Positions 8,061-17,186 of a stretch of 64,000 bases of DNA are shown here, one piece after another. The notes below the pieces were generated by a model. It saw only the letters and a program-made list of their open reading frames with translations, did no database searches and was not told where the DNA came from. Positions within the stretch are counted from its first letter, which is position 1; every line of letters starts with the position of its first letter. Both the position numbers and the translations under genes were made by a program. Source of the stretch: Actinobacteria bacterium UBA2279 (GTDB taxonomy: Bacteria; Actinomycetota; Coriobacteriia; Anaerosomatales; Anaerosomataceae); assembly GCA_002347365.1 (NCBI GenBank), contig DDWT01000021.1, positions 47,516 through 111,515 on the forward strand. Direction: 5' to 3'.

Positions 8061-10226
8061 ATGGGAAAGGTAACCGAGAGTTTCGAACTGTACGGAAAGA
8101 CCTACACACTTGAGATCGGCGAGCTGGCCAAGCAGGCCGGAGGCGCCGTTCTTGTCCGCCAGGGCGACACCATGGTCCTGGTCACCGCGACTGCGAGCAA
8201 GCAGCCCAAGGACTTGGACTTCTTCCCGCTCACGGTCGATTTCGAGGAGCGCATGTATGCCGCGGGCAAGCTGCCCGGCGGTTTCGTCAAGCGTGAGACG
8301 CGCCCGTCGGAGAAGGCGACTTTGACCGCACGGATGATCGACCGCCCGATTCGCTCGTCTTTCGCCGACGGCTTCCGCAACGAAGTCCAGGTCATCGCGA
8401 CCGTACTCTCCGCCGATCAGGTCAACCAGCCGGATGTCATCTCGATCATGGGTGCTTCGAGTGCGCTCCTGGCTGCGGGCATCCCGTTCGAGGGTCCTCT
8501 TGCCGGTGTACGCGTGTGTCGTGACGAGGACGGCGAGTTCATCGTGAACCCGACGTTCGAGGAGGCCGAGGCTTCGGATCTCGACCTCGTCGTCGCAGGC
8601 AGCAAGGATGCCGTGTATATGCTCGAGGCTGGCGCTCAGGAGGTCAGCGAGGAGGACATGCTCGCCGCCCTCATGTTTGCGCAGGAGGCTATCGGCGCAT
8701 TCTGCGCGGTGCAGGAGAAGTTCCTCGCCCAGATAGAGATCACCCCGATGGAAGTCCCGATCCACGTGATCGACGCTGCGCTCAAAGATCGCGTTTTCTC
8801 GGCCGGGGCCGACAAGATGAATGCCGCCCTGCACAATGCGGACAAGCACGCCCGTATGGACGGCGTTGCCGCTGTGAAGGACGAGATCCTCGCGACATTC
8901 ACTCCCGAGGAACTTGCATCGGATGGCAAAGACATCAAGGCCCTGCTCAAGCAACTTGAGAAGAAGACCATGCGCACCATGGTTCTCAAGGAGGGCGAGC
9001 GTGCCGATGGCCGCAAGCTCGATGAGGTCCGCCAGATCACGACGACCGCCGGCTACCTGCCGCTGTCTCACGGCTCTGGCCTGTTCACGCGTGGCCAGAC
9101 GCAGGTCCTCTCGGTCCTGACGCTCGGTATGCTCTCCGAGTGGCAGCGCATCGACACGATCGACGTGTCCGAGGGCAAGCGCTACATCCATCACTACAAC
9201 TTCCCGCCGTTCTCCACAGGCGAGACGGGCTTCATGCGTGGTCCGAAGCGCCGCGACATCGGCCATGGCGCCCTTGCCGAGCGCGCACTGCTCCCCGTGG
9301 TGCCCGCCGAGGAGGACTTCCCGTATACCGTCCGCATCGTCTCCGAGGTGCTTGAGTCCAACGGCTCTTCGTCGATGGGCTCGGTCTGCGGTTCCACGCT
9401 CGCGCTGATGGACGCCGGTTGCCCGATCAAAGCTCCGGTCTCCGGCATCGCGATGGGTCTCATCAAGGAGGGTGACGACGTCGCCATCCTGACCGATATC
9501 CAGGGTCTCGAAGACTTCCTCGGCGACATGGACTTCAAAGTCGCCGGTACCGAGAACGGCATCACCGCGATGCAGATGGACAACAAAGCCAAGGGCCTTT
9601 CAGTGGACATCCTTCGCAAGGCGCTCATGCAGGCGAAGGAAGGCCGGGCGTTCATCCTCGGCAAGATGCTTGAGTCGATCGCGGAGCCCCGCGAAGACCT
9701 CAAGCCGTTCGCACCGCGCGTCATCACCATCAAGATCCCGACGGACAAGATCCGCGACATCATCGGCCCGGGCGGCAAGGTCATCCGCGGCATCATCGAG
9801 GAGACCGGTGCCCAGATCGATGTGAACGAGGACGGCACCGTGTATGTTGCATCACGTGACGCCGGTGGCGAAGCAGCCGTCGAGCGCATCCGCAACATCG
9901 TGCGCGACGTCGAGGTCGGCGAGCGCTATACCGGCCGCGTCGTGAACATCATGCCGTTCGGCGCGTTCATCGAGCTCATCCCCGGCAAAGACGGTCTGCT
10001 CCACATCTCTCGTATGGCCAAGGGCCGCATCGAGAAGGTCGAAGACGTCTTGAACGTGGGAGACGAGGTCGAAGTCGTCGTGCTAGAGATCGACGACCGT
10101 GGCAAGGTGAGCCTGGACGCCGTCAACAAGGCCGAAGGCAAGCCTCGCTCCGAGGGCGATCGCCCCGAGCGACCTACCCGCGATGATCGTGGTGGCGAGC
10201 ACCGCAAGCCGCGCCGCCAGCACTAA
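8061..10226 (+). CDS. pnp: Polyribonucleotide nucleotidyltransferase (PNPase)
   Basis: PNPase is a 3'-5' phosphorolytic exoribonuclease acting in mRNA decay. The 721-residue protein has two RNase PH domains (about 5-230 and 310-545) separated by a helical domain, then a KH domain (IIGPGGKVIRGIIEETG, about 570-610) and an S1 domain (GRVVNIMPFGAFIEL, about 635-700), and a short Arg-rich tail. Motifs such as GFMRGPKRRDIGHG and ESNGSSSMGSVCG are intact. ATG at 8061 follows a GAGGAAGAGG ribosome site. Confidence 0.97.
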   Translation: MGKVTESFELYGKTYTLEIGELAKQAGGAVLVRQGDTMVLVTATASKQPKDLDFFPLTVDFEERMYAAGKLPGGFVKRETRPSEKATLTARMIDRPIRSSFADGFRNEVQVIATVLSADQVNQPDVISIMGASSALLAAGIPFEGPLAGVRVCRDEDGEFIVNPTFEEAEASDLDLVVAGSKDAVYMLEAGAQEVSEEDMLAALMFAQEAIGAFCAVQEKFLAQIEITPMEVPIHVIDAALKDRVFSAGADKMNAALHNADKHARMDGVAAVKDEILATFTPEELASDGKDIKALLKQLEKKTMRTMVLKEGERADGRKLDEVRQITTTAGYLPLSHGSGLFTRGQTQVLSVLTLGMLSEWQRIDTIDVSEGKRYIHHYNFPPFSTGETGFMRGPKRRDIGHGALAERALLPVVPAEEDFPYTVRIVSEVLESNGSSSMGSVCGSTLALMDAGCPIKAPVSGIAMGLIKEGDDVAILTDIQGLEDFLGDMDFKVAGTENGITAMQMDNKAKGLSVDILRKALMQAKEGRAFILGKMLESIAEPREDLKPFAPRVITIKIPTDKIRDIIGPGGKVIRGIIEETGAQIDVNEDGTVYVASRDAGGEAAVERIRNIVRDVEVGERYTGRVVNIMPFGAFIELIPGKDGLLHISRMAKGRIEKVEDVLNVGDEVEVVVLEIDDRGKVSLDAVNKAEGKPRSEGDRPERPTRDDRGGEHRKPRRQH

Positions 10227-10244
10227 GAACCACGCGCAGACACT

Positions 10245-10282
10245 CGGCCCGGCACCTGCCGCATGCGGCGCGTGTCGGGCCG
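10245..10282 (+). terminator. GC-rich hairpin after pnp
   Basis: CGGCCCGGCAC (10245-10255) pairs with GTGTCGGGCCG (10272-10282), with a second small stem inside. It starts 18 bases after the pnp stop. There is no U-run after it, so termination would be imperfect. Confidence 0.5.
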
Positions 10283-10330
10283 TCGGTGTATCTTGTGACA
10301 GACGACCGACAAGCTGAGATGGATGTGAGC

Positions 10331-11578
10331 ATGTTCTACGACAAGACGGTCCTGGACAACGGCGTGACGGTGTTGACCGAGACGATGGACAACGTACGCT
10401 CGGTGGCGATCGGTATCTGGTTCTCCGTGGGTTCGCGCGACGAGCACGCCGGTGAGGCGGGCATGTCGCACTTCATGGAGCATATGATGTTCAAGGGCAC
10501 CCCTACGCGAAGCGCTCAAGACATATCCGAGCACTTCGATCGTCTTGGCGCAGAGTTGAACGCGTTCACCAGCAAGGAGTACACCTGCTACTACGCGCGT
10601 GTCCTAGACGAGCACGTCGGCAATGCCATCGAGGTCCTCTCGGACATGGTGGGCAACGCGTTGCTCGCAGATGACGCCATCGTGTCGGAACGCGAGGTCG
10701 TCATCGAGGAGATAGCACGACACGAGGACACTCCTGATGACGTGGTGCACGAGCTGTTCGCCTCGACGCTTCTGCCGACACACCCGCTCGGGCTGCCGGT
10801 CCTGGGCAAGCGCGAGACTGTCGGCGCGTTCGACCACGAGGCATCCGCTGACTTCAAGCGCCGTCACTATCGAACCGGGAACGTCGTCGTAGCCGCAGCG
10901 GGACATGTGTCCCACGCAGTAGTCGTCGACCTCGTCCAGCGCATGCTCGATCTTCCGGAAGGCCCGCGTTCGGAGCGTGTCGAGGCCACGCCGGTGGTAG
11001 AGCCCCGTATCCAGGTCCTGCGCAAGGAGACGGAGCAGGCGCACATCTGCTGGGGAGTCGCGGGCCTGAAGGCACACGCTAAGGAACGTTTCGCGCTTTC
11101 GATCCTTGACTCTGTTCTTGGCGGCGGGATGGCGTCACGGCTGTTCGTCGAGATCCGTGAGAAGAAGGGGCTGGCCTACGCGGTCTACTCCTACCACACG
11201 CTGTACCAGGACACAGGCCAGTTCGTCGTCTACGCGGGTACCCGCCCGTCCAACGCGGAACAGGTCGTCGGACTGATCAAGGATGAGATCGCCAAGATCG
11301 TCCGGCATGGAATCACCACCGAGGAACTGCATCGCGCCAAGGAGAGTCTCAAAGGAAGTCTCGTTCTCAGCCTGGAATCGACCCGTGCGCGCATGACCCG
11401 TCTCGGCAAGAACGAGGTCACCCAGGGCGAGTGTCTGTCAATGGACGAGCTCGTCGAGCGCGTCGATGCAGTCACCGGCAAGGACGTGAGCGAGCTGTCC
11501 GCGCGATTGTTCGGCGCAGGCCAGGTCCTCACGATGGTCGCACCGTTCGACGCGGCCGACGTCGCGCATCTGCTGTAG
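10331..11578 (+). CDS. M16 family zinc metallopeptidase
   Basis: The 415-residue protein is a single-unit M16B peptidase of the YmxG/PqqL-like type often found next to pnp and dapB. The inverted zinc motif HFMEH is at residues 47-51 with the following FKGT, and a downstream Glu-rich helix (SEREVVIEEIARHEDTP) supplies the third ligand. The C-terminal R/Y pair region (GGGMASRLFVEIREKKGLAY) is present. I chose ATG at 10331; ATG 10319 and GTG 10325 are in frame. No signal peptide is seen, so it is probably cytoplasmic. The substrate is unknown. Confidence 0.88.
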   Translation: MFYDKTVLDNGVTVLTETMDNVRSVAIGIWFSVGSRDEHAGEAGMSHFMEHMMFKGTPTRSAQDISEHFDRLGAELNAFTSKEYTCYYARVLDEHVGNAIEVLSDMVGNALLADDAIVSEREVVIEEIARHEDTPDDVVHELFASTLLPTHPLGLPVLGKRETVGAFDHEASADFKRRHYRTGNVVVAAAGHVSHAVVVDLVQRMLDLPEGPRSERVEATPVVEPRIQVLRKETEQAHICWGVAGLKAHAKERFALSILDSVLGGGMASRLFVEIREKKGLAYAVYSYHTLYQDTGQFVVYAGTRPSNAEQVVGLIKDEIAKIVRHGITTEELHRAKESLKGSLVLSLESTRARMTRLGKNEVTQGECLSMDELVERVDAVTGKDVSELSARLFGAGQVLTMVAPFDAADVAHLL

Positions 11579-11597
11579 AAGCGAGGGGAGTGCACCC

Positions 11598-12383
11598 ATG
11601 ATTCGAGTCATCGTCACCGGAGCGGCCGGCAAGATGGGTCGCGAGGTCGTCAAGGCTGTGACTGCCGAGAATGACATGCTGGTAGTGGCAGCGGTCGATC
11701 CGGCAGCTGCCGGGACTCCTCTGGATAACGGCAACGGCGAAAGCATCCTTATCCAGGCCGGCCTTGGCGACGCGATCGCCAACTCGAACGCCGACGTACT
11801 TGTCGACTTCACACACCCGACAGTCGTGGAGAGTAACCTACGGGTCGCGCTGAAGGCAGGAGTGCACTGCGTCGTCGGAACGACCGGGCTCGACACCCGG
11901 ACCCTCGAGGCGCTGGCTGCAAGCGCACCGGAGGGCACCTGCCTGTTCGTGGCTCCCAACTTCGCGATCGGCGCGGTACTCATGATGCGTTTCGCCGCGG
12001 AAGCGGCACGCTACATGCCGCACGTCGAGATCATCGAACTGCATCACGACCGGAAGGCGGACGCACCGTCAGGCACGGCACTGCGCACCGCCGGGCTCAT
12101 CGCGGCCACCCGCCGTGAGGTCCCGCCTGCTCCCGGGCGAGAGACAGAGATAGCTGAAGGTGCCCGCGGTGCACTTGTCGACGATGTGACGATCCACTCT
12201 GTCCGTCTACCGGGCCTCGTCGCGCACCAGGAGGTCCTCTTCGGAGGTCAGGGCCAGACCTTGTCGCTCCGCCACGACTCGATAGACCGTACCAGCTTCA
12301 TGCCGGGTGTCGTTCTCGCCGTCCGCGAGGTCGGCGGCCACAGTGGACTTGTCGTTGGCCTCGAGTACTTGATGGGGGAGTAG
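11598..12383 (+). CDS. dapB: 4-hydroxy-tetrahydrodipicolinate reductase
   Basis: DapB reduces the DapA product to tetrahydrodipicolinate with NAD(P)H in lysine and diaminopimelate synthesis. The N-terminal Rossmann motif GAAGKMGREVV is at residues 7-17, and the catalytic/substrate segment ELHHDRKADAPSGTA lies near 145. Length 261 is normal. GAGGGGAG upstream serves as the ribosome site. It is followed by lysC after four bases and by dapA, so three steps of the pathway are together. Confidence 0.96.
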   Translation: MIRVIVTGAAGKMGREVVKAVTAENDMLVVAAVDPAAAGTPLDNGNGESILIQAGLGDAIANSNADVLVDFTHPTVVESNLRVALKAGVHCVVGTTGLDTRTLEALAASAPEGTCLFVAPNFAIGAVLMMRFAAEAARYMPHVEIIELHHDRKADAPSGTALRTAGLIAATRREVPPAPGRETEIAEGARGALVDDVTIHSVRLPGLVAHQEVLFGGQGQTLSLRHDSIDRTSFMPGVVLAVREVGGHSGLVVGLEYLMGE

Positions 12384-12387
12384 CACG

Positions 12388-13605
12388 GTGACCGAACGCG
12401 CCATCATAGTCATGAAATTCGGTGGCACGTCTGTCGCAACCGCCGAGGGTCGCTCAGCCATCGCACGCCGGGTCACCGAGGCCATCGAGCTTGGCTGCGC
12501 GCCTGTCGTGGTCGTTTCGGCCATGGGCCGGGTTGGCGCTCCGTACGCGACCGATACACTGCTCTCTCTTGTATCTGACATGCCGTCTGACGAACGCGAG
12601 CGCGATCTTCTCCTCTCCACAGGTGAGATCATCTCGGCGGTCGTTGTCGCACACGGACTGCGGGCAGCCGGTGTAGACGCCATAGCCCTCACCGGCGCGG
12701 AAGCCGGTATCGGGACGGACGGCGTGCATGAGAACGCTCATATCGCCGAGGTCTACCCGGCGCCGTTGCTCGACTCCATAGGACGGGGACTGGTGCCGGT
12801 CGTCGCCGGTTTTCAGGGCATCGGTCCCGACGGACACCTGACAACGCTCGGTCGGGGAGGCAGTGACACCACTGCATGTGCGTTGGGCGTCGCTCTCGAG
12901 GCACAGGCGGTCGAGATCTACACGGACGTGGATGGCGTCATGACCGCCGACCCTCGGGCTTGCCCGGATGCATCCGTCCTCGACGTCATACGCGCCGACG
13001 AGCTGTTCCAGATGGCACGGCATGGCTCGCGCGTCGTGCATACGCCCGCCGCTGAGCTTGCGCTGGCGAGCGGGCTTGCGCTACGCGTGCGCAACACCTA
13101 CACGGATCACCCCGGCACACTGGTCGCCGATATCTCCGCATACCAGCCACGCGCCCTTGCAACGGCGGTCTCGCACGCAACCGGCATAGCTCGCGTGAAG
13201 GTCATGCTTCCTGCGAACGAGGGTAGCCCCGCACACACGAGTGCCCAGGCGCATGTGTATCGTGCGATGGCGGATGCGGGCGTCTCTCTCGACATGTTCA
13301 CCCCCCTCGGAGAGTTGTTGGTCTTCACCGTCGCCGAGAAGGACATCGGGCGGGCACGTGCGGTGCTCGATGGCCTGGGCCTTGAGCACGAGGTGCTCGC
13401 CGGCCTCTCCAAGATCACTCTGGTCGGCGCAGGCATGCACGGAGTCCCAGGCGTCATGGCCCGGCTGACCGAGGCACTCGCCGAGGCGCAGGTGACCGTC
13501 TTGCAGACGGCAGACAGTCATACGACTATCTCCGTGCTGGTACCCGGCGAGTTCACCGGCGCGGCGGTTTCCGCCCTTCACCAGGCGTTCGACCTATCCC
13601 TCTAG
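12388..13605 (+). CDS. lysC: Aspartate kinase
   Basis: Aspartokinase phosphorylates aspartate as the first step towards lysine, diaminopimelate, threonine and methionine. The 405-residue protein opens with VMKFGGTSVAT, has GRGGSDTTACALG and the EIYTDVDGVMTADPR segment, and ends in two ACT domains (about 265-405), which bind feedback inhibitors in the family. GTG at 12388 follows the dapB stop by four bases with GGGGGAG as ribosome site. No internal start for a separate beta subunit was established. Confidence 0.95.
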   Translation: MTERAIIVMKFGGTSVATAEGRSAIARRVTEAIELGCAPVVVVSAMGRVGAPYATDTLLSLVSDMPSDERERDLLLSTGEIISAVVVAHGLRAAGVDAIALTGAEAGIGTDGVHENAHIAEVYPAPLLDSIGRGLVPVVAGFQGIGPDGHLTTLGRGGSDTTACALGVALEAQAVEIYTDVDGVMTADPRACPDASVLDVIRADELFQMARHGSRVVHTPAAELALASGLALRVRNTYTDHPGTLVADISAYQPRALATAVSHATGIARVKVMLPANEGSPAHTSAQAHVYRAMADAGVSLDMFTPLGELLVFTVAEKDIGRARAVLDGLGLEHEVLAGLSKITLVGAGMHGVPGVMARLTEALAEAQVTVLQTADSHTTISVLVPGEFTGAAVSALHQAFDLSL

Positions 13606-13659
13606 AGCGGCGAGCGGCTGTCGTCTCGGCAACCGCCTTCGGCGTTCTCGTGCCGACTG

Positions 13660-13668
13660 TGGCACAAT
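13660..13668 (+). promoter_or_regulatory. Possible extended -10 promoter for dapA
   Basis: TGG followed by CACAAT lies in the 124-base gap between lysC and dapA, about 60 bases before the dapA start. The hexamer has four of six matches and no convincing -35. The gap itself argues for a separate promoter. Confidence 0.3.
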
Positions 13669-13729
13669 ACTGCAGATAGAGACGTACATCCGGCGTCCGC
13701 ATGACGCCTGTCCACGTAGGGGAATCACC

Positions 13730-14623
13730 ATGAGCGAGCCTAGATTCGGACGCCTGCTGACCGCGATGGTGACGCCGTTCACCGCCGACGGAGAACTTGA
13801 CCTTGGTCGCGCACAGGAACTCGCGCTGCGCCTGCTTGACCAAGGTACTGAAGCACTTGTCGTGTGCGGCACGACGGGTGAGTCTCCTACCGTCTTTTAT
13901 GACGACAAGCTCAGGCTGTTCGAAGCCGTCATCGAAGCCGTGGGCGGCAAAGCGCCTATCATCGCGAATGCAGGCGACAACTGCACGGACGACTCCGTCG
14001 AGTTCGCGAAGCGAGTCGTCAAACTCGGCGTCGACGCGGTCATGGCTGTCGTGCCGTACTACAACAAACCTCCGCAGGAGGGGATGTATCGCCACTTCGG
14101 CGCCATAGCTTCGGCAGTGGACGTGCCCGTGGTGCTCTACAACATCCCGGGCCGTTGTGTCGTCAATCTCGAGGCGGCGACGACGCTGCGCCTCGCAGCT
14201 GATTTCGAGAACATCGTCGCGGTGAAAGAAGCGAGTTCGAACCTTACGCAGATCGCTTCGATCATCGATGGCGCGCCCGTCGGCTTCGAAGTGCTCTCCG
14301 GCAACGACGAGGACACTTTGCCGATGATGGGTCTCGGCGCTACAGGCGTCATCTCGGTCGCCTCACATATCGTCGGACCTCAGATGGCCGAGATGCTCAA
14401 TGCACAGGCGAGCGGTGACCACACGCGCGCGCTCAAGGTCCATCTCGAGCTCATGCCGCTGTTCAAGGCGCTGTTCATGACCGCCAATCCCATAATGGTC
14501 AAAAAAGCACTCGAGTTGGTGGGATTCCCGGTTGGCGAGACACGTCTTCCGCTGATCCCGGCAAACGAAGCGCAGACCGCCGAGCTGATCCGCATCATGG
14601 AACACATCGGCCTCATCGACTGA
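13730..14623 (+). CDS. dapA: 4-hydroxy-tetrahydrodipicolinate synthase
   Basis: DapA condenses pyruvate with aspartate semialdehyde. The 297-residue TIM barrel has CGTTGESPT near residue 45, the catalytic YYNKPPQEG near 108 and the Schiff-base lysine in VAVKEASSN near 164. The ribosome site is AGGGGA before ATG 13730. With lysC, dapB, dapF and dapL elsewhere in the window, it forms almost a full route to meso-diaminopimelate; the asd gene is not in this window. Confidence 0.96.
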   Translation: MSEPRFGRLLTAMVTPFTADGELDLGRAQELALRLLDQGTEALVVCGTTGESPTVFYDDKLRLFEAVIEAVGGKAPIIANAGDNCTDDSVEFAKRVVKLGVDAVMAVVPYYNKPPQEGMYRHFGAIASAVDVPVVLYNIPGRCVVNLEAATTLRLAADFENIVAVKEASSNLTQIASIIDGAPVGFEVLSGNDEDTLPMMGLGATGVISVASHIVGPQMAEMLNAQASGDHTRALKVHLELMPLFKALFMTANPIMVKKALELVGFPVGETRLPLIPANEAQTAELIRIMEHIGLID

Positions 14624-14692
14624 ACGCGGGACCGCGCGCCCCGCTAGCACGACCGGAACAACCCCGAACGAAGGAGTACGACACAGCCTCAT

Positions 14693-16363
14693 ATGACACA
14701 ACGAACAGAGCGACTTCGAGTCATCCCGCTGGGCGGGCTTGACGAGATCGGCAAGAACATGACGGTCATCGAGTTCGGCAACGACATGATCGTGATCGAC
14801 GCCGGTCTCATGTTCCCCGATGACGACACCCCGGGCGTCGATCTTCTGCTGCCCGACTACAGCTACATCCTCAAGAACAAGCACAAACTCAAGGGCATCA
14901 TCATCACACATGGCCATGAGGACCATACCGGCGCCTTGCCGTACCTGCTCAAGGACCTTGGCGTGCCCGTGCCGGTGCTCGGCACGAAGCTCACACTGGG
15001 ACTCATTCAGGGCAAGCTCGAGGAGCACAAGATCAAGAAAGCCAAGCTTCGCGAAGTGAAGCCGAGCGGGCACGTCAATCTCGGGGTCTTCGGCTTGGAC
15101 TTCATGCCGGTCAACCACTCGATTCCGGACGGTGTCGCTGTGTTCGTGCGCACGCCCGTCGGGAACATCTTGCACACGGGTGACTTCAAGCTTGATCAGA
15201 CCCCGATCGACGGCCGGTTCACCGACTATCAGGCGATCGCCAAAGCCGCCCGCCAGGGCGTCATGTTGCTGATGTCGGACTCGACGAATGCCGAAAGCCC
15301 CGGGCACACGCCATCTGAAGCCGTTGTCGGACTGGCGCTTCGCGACATATTCATGCGAGCCGAACAGCGCATCATAGTCGCGTCATTCGCCTCACACATC
15401 CACCGTGTACAGCAGGTATGTGACGCGGCTGTCGCGGCCGGCCGCAAGGTCGCCGTCACCGGTCGTTCGATGGTGAACAACACTCGGATCGCGCGTGACC
15501 TTGGCTATCTGCACATCGCGGACGAGAACATCATCGATGCCTATGACATGGGCGGCCTGCCACCTGAAGACGTCGTCGTCCTGTCTACCGGCAGCCAGGG
15601 CGAGCCGCTTTCGGCACTCGCCCGTATCGCCAATGCGGATCACAAAACGGTGCAGCTCCAGGCGGGGGATACCGTGGTCATCTCGGCCACACCGGTTCCC
15701 GGCAATGAGAAGGCCGTCAGTCGCGTCATGAACCGTCTCTTCAAGCAGGGCGCCGACGTCATCCACAAAGGCTCCGCGCAGGTCCACGTCTCCGGCCATG
15801 CTGCAGCCGAGGAACTCAAGCTGATGCTGAACCTCGTCAAGCCTGAGTACTTCGTGCCGATCCACGGAGAGACACGCCACCTCTATGCACATTCGAAGCT
15901 CGCACGCGCCGTCGGGGTGCCGGAGAGCAACATCTTCATACTTGAGAACGGCGCGTGCCTGGAGTTCTCCGAGAAGGGCGCCCGTCTCACCGAACATGTG
16001 GAATCCGGTGTCGTCTACGTGGACGGACTGTCAGTGGGCGATGTCGGCGAGGTCGTCCTTCGCGACCGACAGGTGCTCGCCAGCGACGGCATCGCGCTCG
16101 TCATAGTGGCGATCGACGCGCAGACCGGTGCAGTCGCCAAAGATGCGGAACTGATCACGCGAGGCCTGGTCCTCGGCTCGGATACCGACGGCATGCTTGC
16201 CGACGCGCGCGAACGCGTCGCTAAGGTGCTGATCCGCACGGCCAAGGAGGGAGTCACCGACCACAGCGTCATCAAGAAGGCGCTGCGCGACTCTCTCGGC
16301 CAGTTCATCTGGGAGCGCACCCGACGGCGTCCGATGATCATTCCCGTGGTCATGGAGGTCTAG
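14693..16363 (+). CDS. rnj: Ribonuclease J
   Basis: RNase J is a metallo-beta-lactamase/beta-CASP nuclease with endo- and 5'-3' exonuclease activity, central to RNA decay in Gram-positive bacteria. The 556-residue protein has the zinc motif HGHEDHTG near residue 75, the MSDSTNAESPG segment, the beta-CASP part and the HVSGHAAAEEL motif, followed by the C-terminal dimerisation domain. The AAGGAGT ribosome site lies 16 bases before ATG 14693, longer than usual, but no closer in-frame start exists. Together with PNPase and RNase Y it suggests a Gram-positive style degradation machinery. Confidence 0.95.
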   Translation: MTQRTERLRVIPLGGLDEIGKNMTVIEFGNDMIVIDAGLMFPDDDTPGVDLLLPDYSYILKNKHKLKGIIITHGHEDHTGALPYLLKDLGVPVPVLGTKLTLGLIQGKLEEHKIKKAKLREVKPSGHVNLGVFGLDFMPVNHSIPDGVAVFVRTPVGNILHTGDFKLDQTPIDGRFTDYQAIAKAARQGVMLLMSDSTNAESPGHTPSEAVVGLALRDIFMRAEQRIIVASFASHIHRVQQVCDAAVAAGRKVAVTGRSMVNNTRIARDLGYLHIADENIIDAYDMGGLPPEDVVVLSTGSQGEPLSALARIANADHKTVQLQAGDTVVISATPVPGNEKAVSRVMNRLFKQGADVIHKGSAQVHVSGHAAAEELKLMLNLVKPEYFVPIHGETRHLYAHSKLARAVGVPESNIFILENGACLEFSEKGARLTEHVESGVVYVDGLSVGDVGEVVLRDRQVLASDGIALVIVAIDAQTGAVAKDAELITRGLVLGSDTDGMLADARERVAKVLIRTAKEGVTDHSVIKKALRDSLGQFIWERTRRRPMIIPVVMEV

Positions 16364-17167
16364 ATGGATCTGGTACAGGCCTTCGTTCTCGGCGTCGTAC
16401 AGGGAATGGCCGAGTTCCTGCCGGTGTCCTCATCCGGTCATCTCGTGCTCGTTCCGGCCGCGTTCGGGTGGAGCGAACCATCCATCGGCTTCGATGTGAT
16501 GTTGCACCTCGCGACCCTCGTGGCGGTTGTGGGCTACTTCAGACGCGATCTGGTGTTGCTGATCCGTGCCTTCTTCTCCCGCCGAAGCGACCTGGCCGCC
16601 GAGCGGAAGCTTGCGTGGCTGATCATCGCAGCGACCATACCTACCGGCATCATAGGTCTGGCCTTCGACGACTTCTTCACCTCGCTGTTCTCGAACGTGA
16701 CCGCAGTAGGAGTGTTCCTGCTTCTCACCGCGGCGATCCTTGCCTTGTCCGAGATGCTCTCCCGCAAAGCACTGCACGACCCGTCGGGCATGAAGTGGAG
16801 CCACGCGATCGCAATAGGCCTCGCACAGGGGATGGCGATCGCCCCGGGGATCTCGCGCTCTGGCGCCACAATGGCGGCGGGCCTCGGCGTGGGCCTCGAT
16901 CGCGAACAGGCTGCACGTTTCTCGTTCCTCCTCTCGGTACCGATAATCTTGCTGGTGGGCGCGAAGACCGGTCTCGACGTTGCGTTGCATGGTGGAGCGC
17001 TTCCGAGCCCTGCAGTGTGCATCGTAGGGTTTCTCGCCGCAGCCATTAGCGGTTACGCTGTGATAGCAGGGCTGTTGTCGTGGCTGCGCCGCCGATCGCT
17101 TCTGGTCTTCTCGGTGTACTGCGCGGTACTCGGCACGGCCGTTCTGGTGTGGCAGATCATCGCCTGA
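16364..17167 (+). CDS. uppP: Undecaprenyl-diphosphatase UppP (BacA)
   Basis: UppP recycles undecaprenyl pyrophosphate to the monophosphate carrier used for peptidoglycan. The 267-residue polytopic protein has the two family signatures EFLPVSSSGHL (near residue 20) and APGISRSGAT (near 162), with about eight hydrophobic segments. It starts immediately after the RNase J stop, with its ribosome site GGAGGT inside the end of rnj, so the two are co-translated. Confidence 0.95.
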   Translation: MDLVQAFVLGVVQGMAEFLPVSSSGHLVLVPAAFGWSEPSIGFDVMLHLATLVAVVGYFRRDLVLLIRAFFSRRSDLAAERKLAWLIIAATIPTGIIGLAFDDFFTSLFSNVTAVGVFLLLTAAILALSEMLSRKALHDPSGMKWSHAIAIGLAQGMAIAPGISRSGATMAAGLGVGLDREQAARFSFLLSVPIILLVGAKTGLDVALHGGALPSPAVCIVGFLAAAISGYAVIAGLLSWLRRRSLLVFSVYCAVLGTAVLVWQIIA

Positions 17168-17186
17168 CCTATGGGAGTCTTCACAC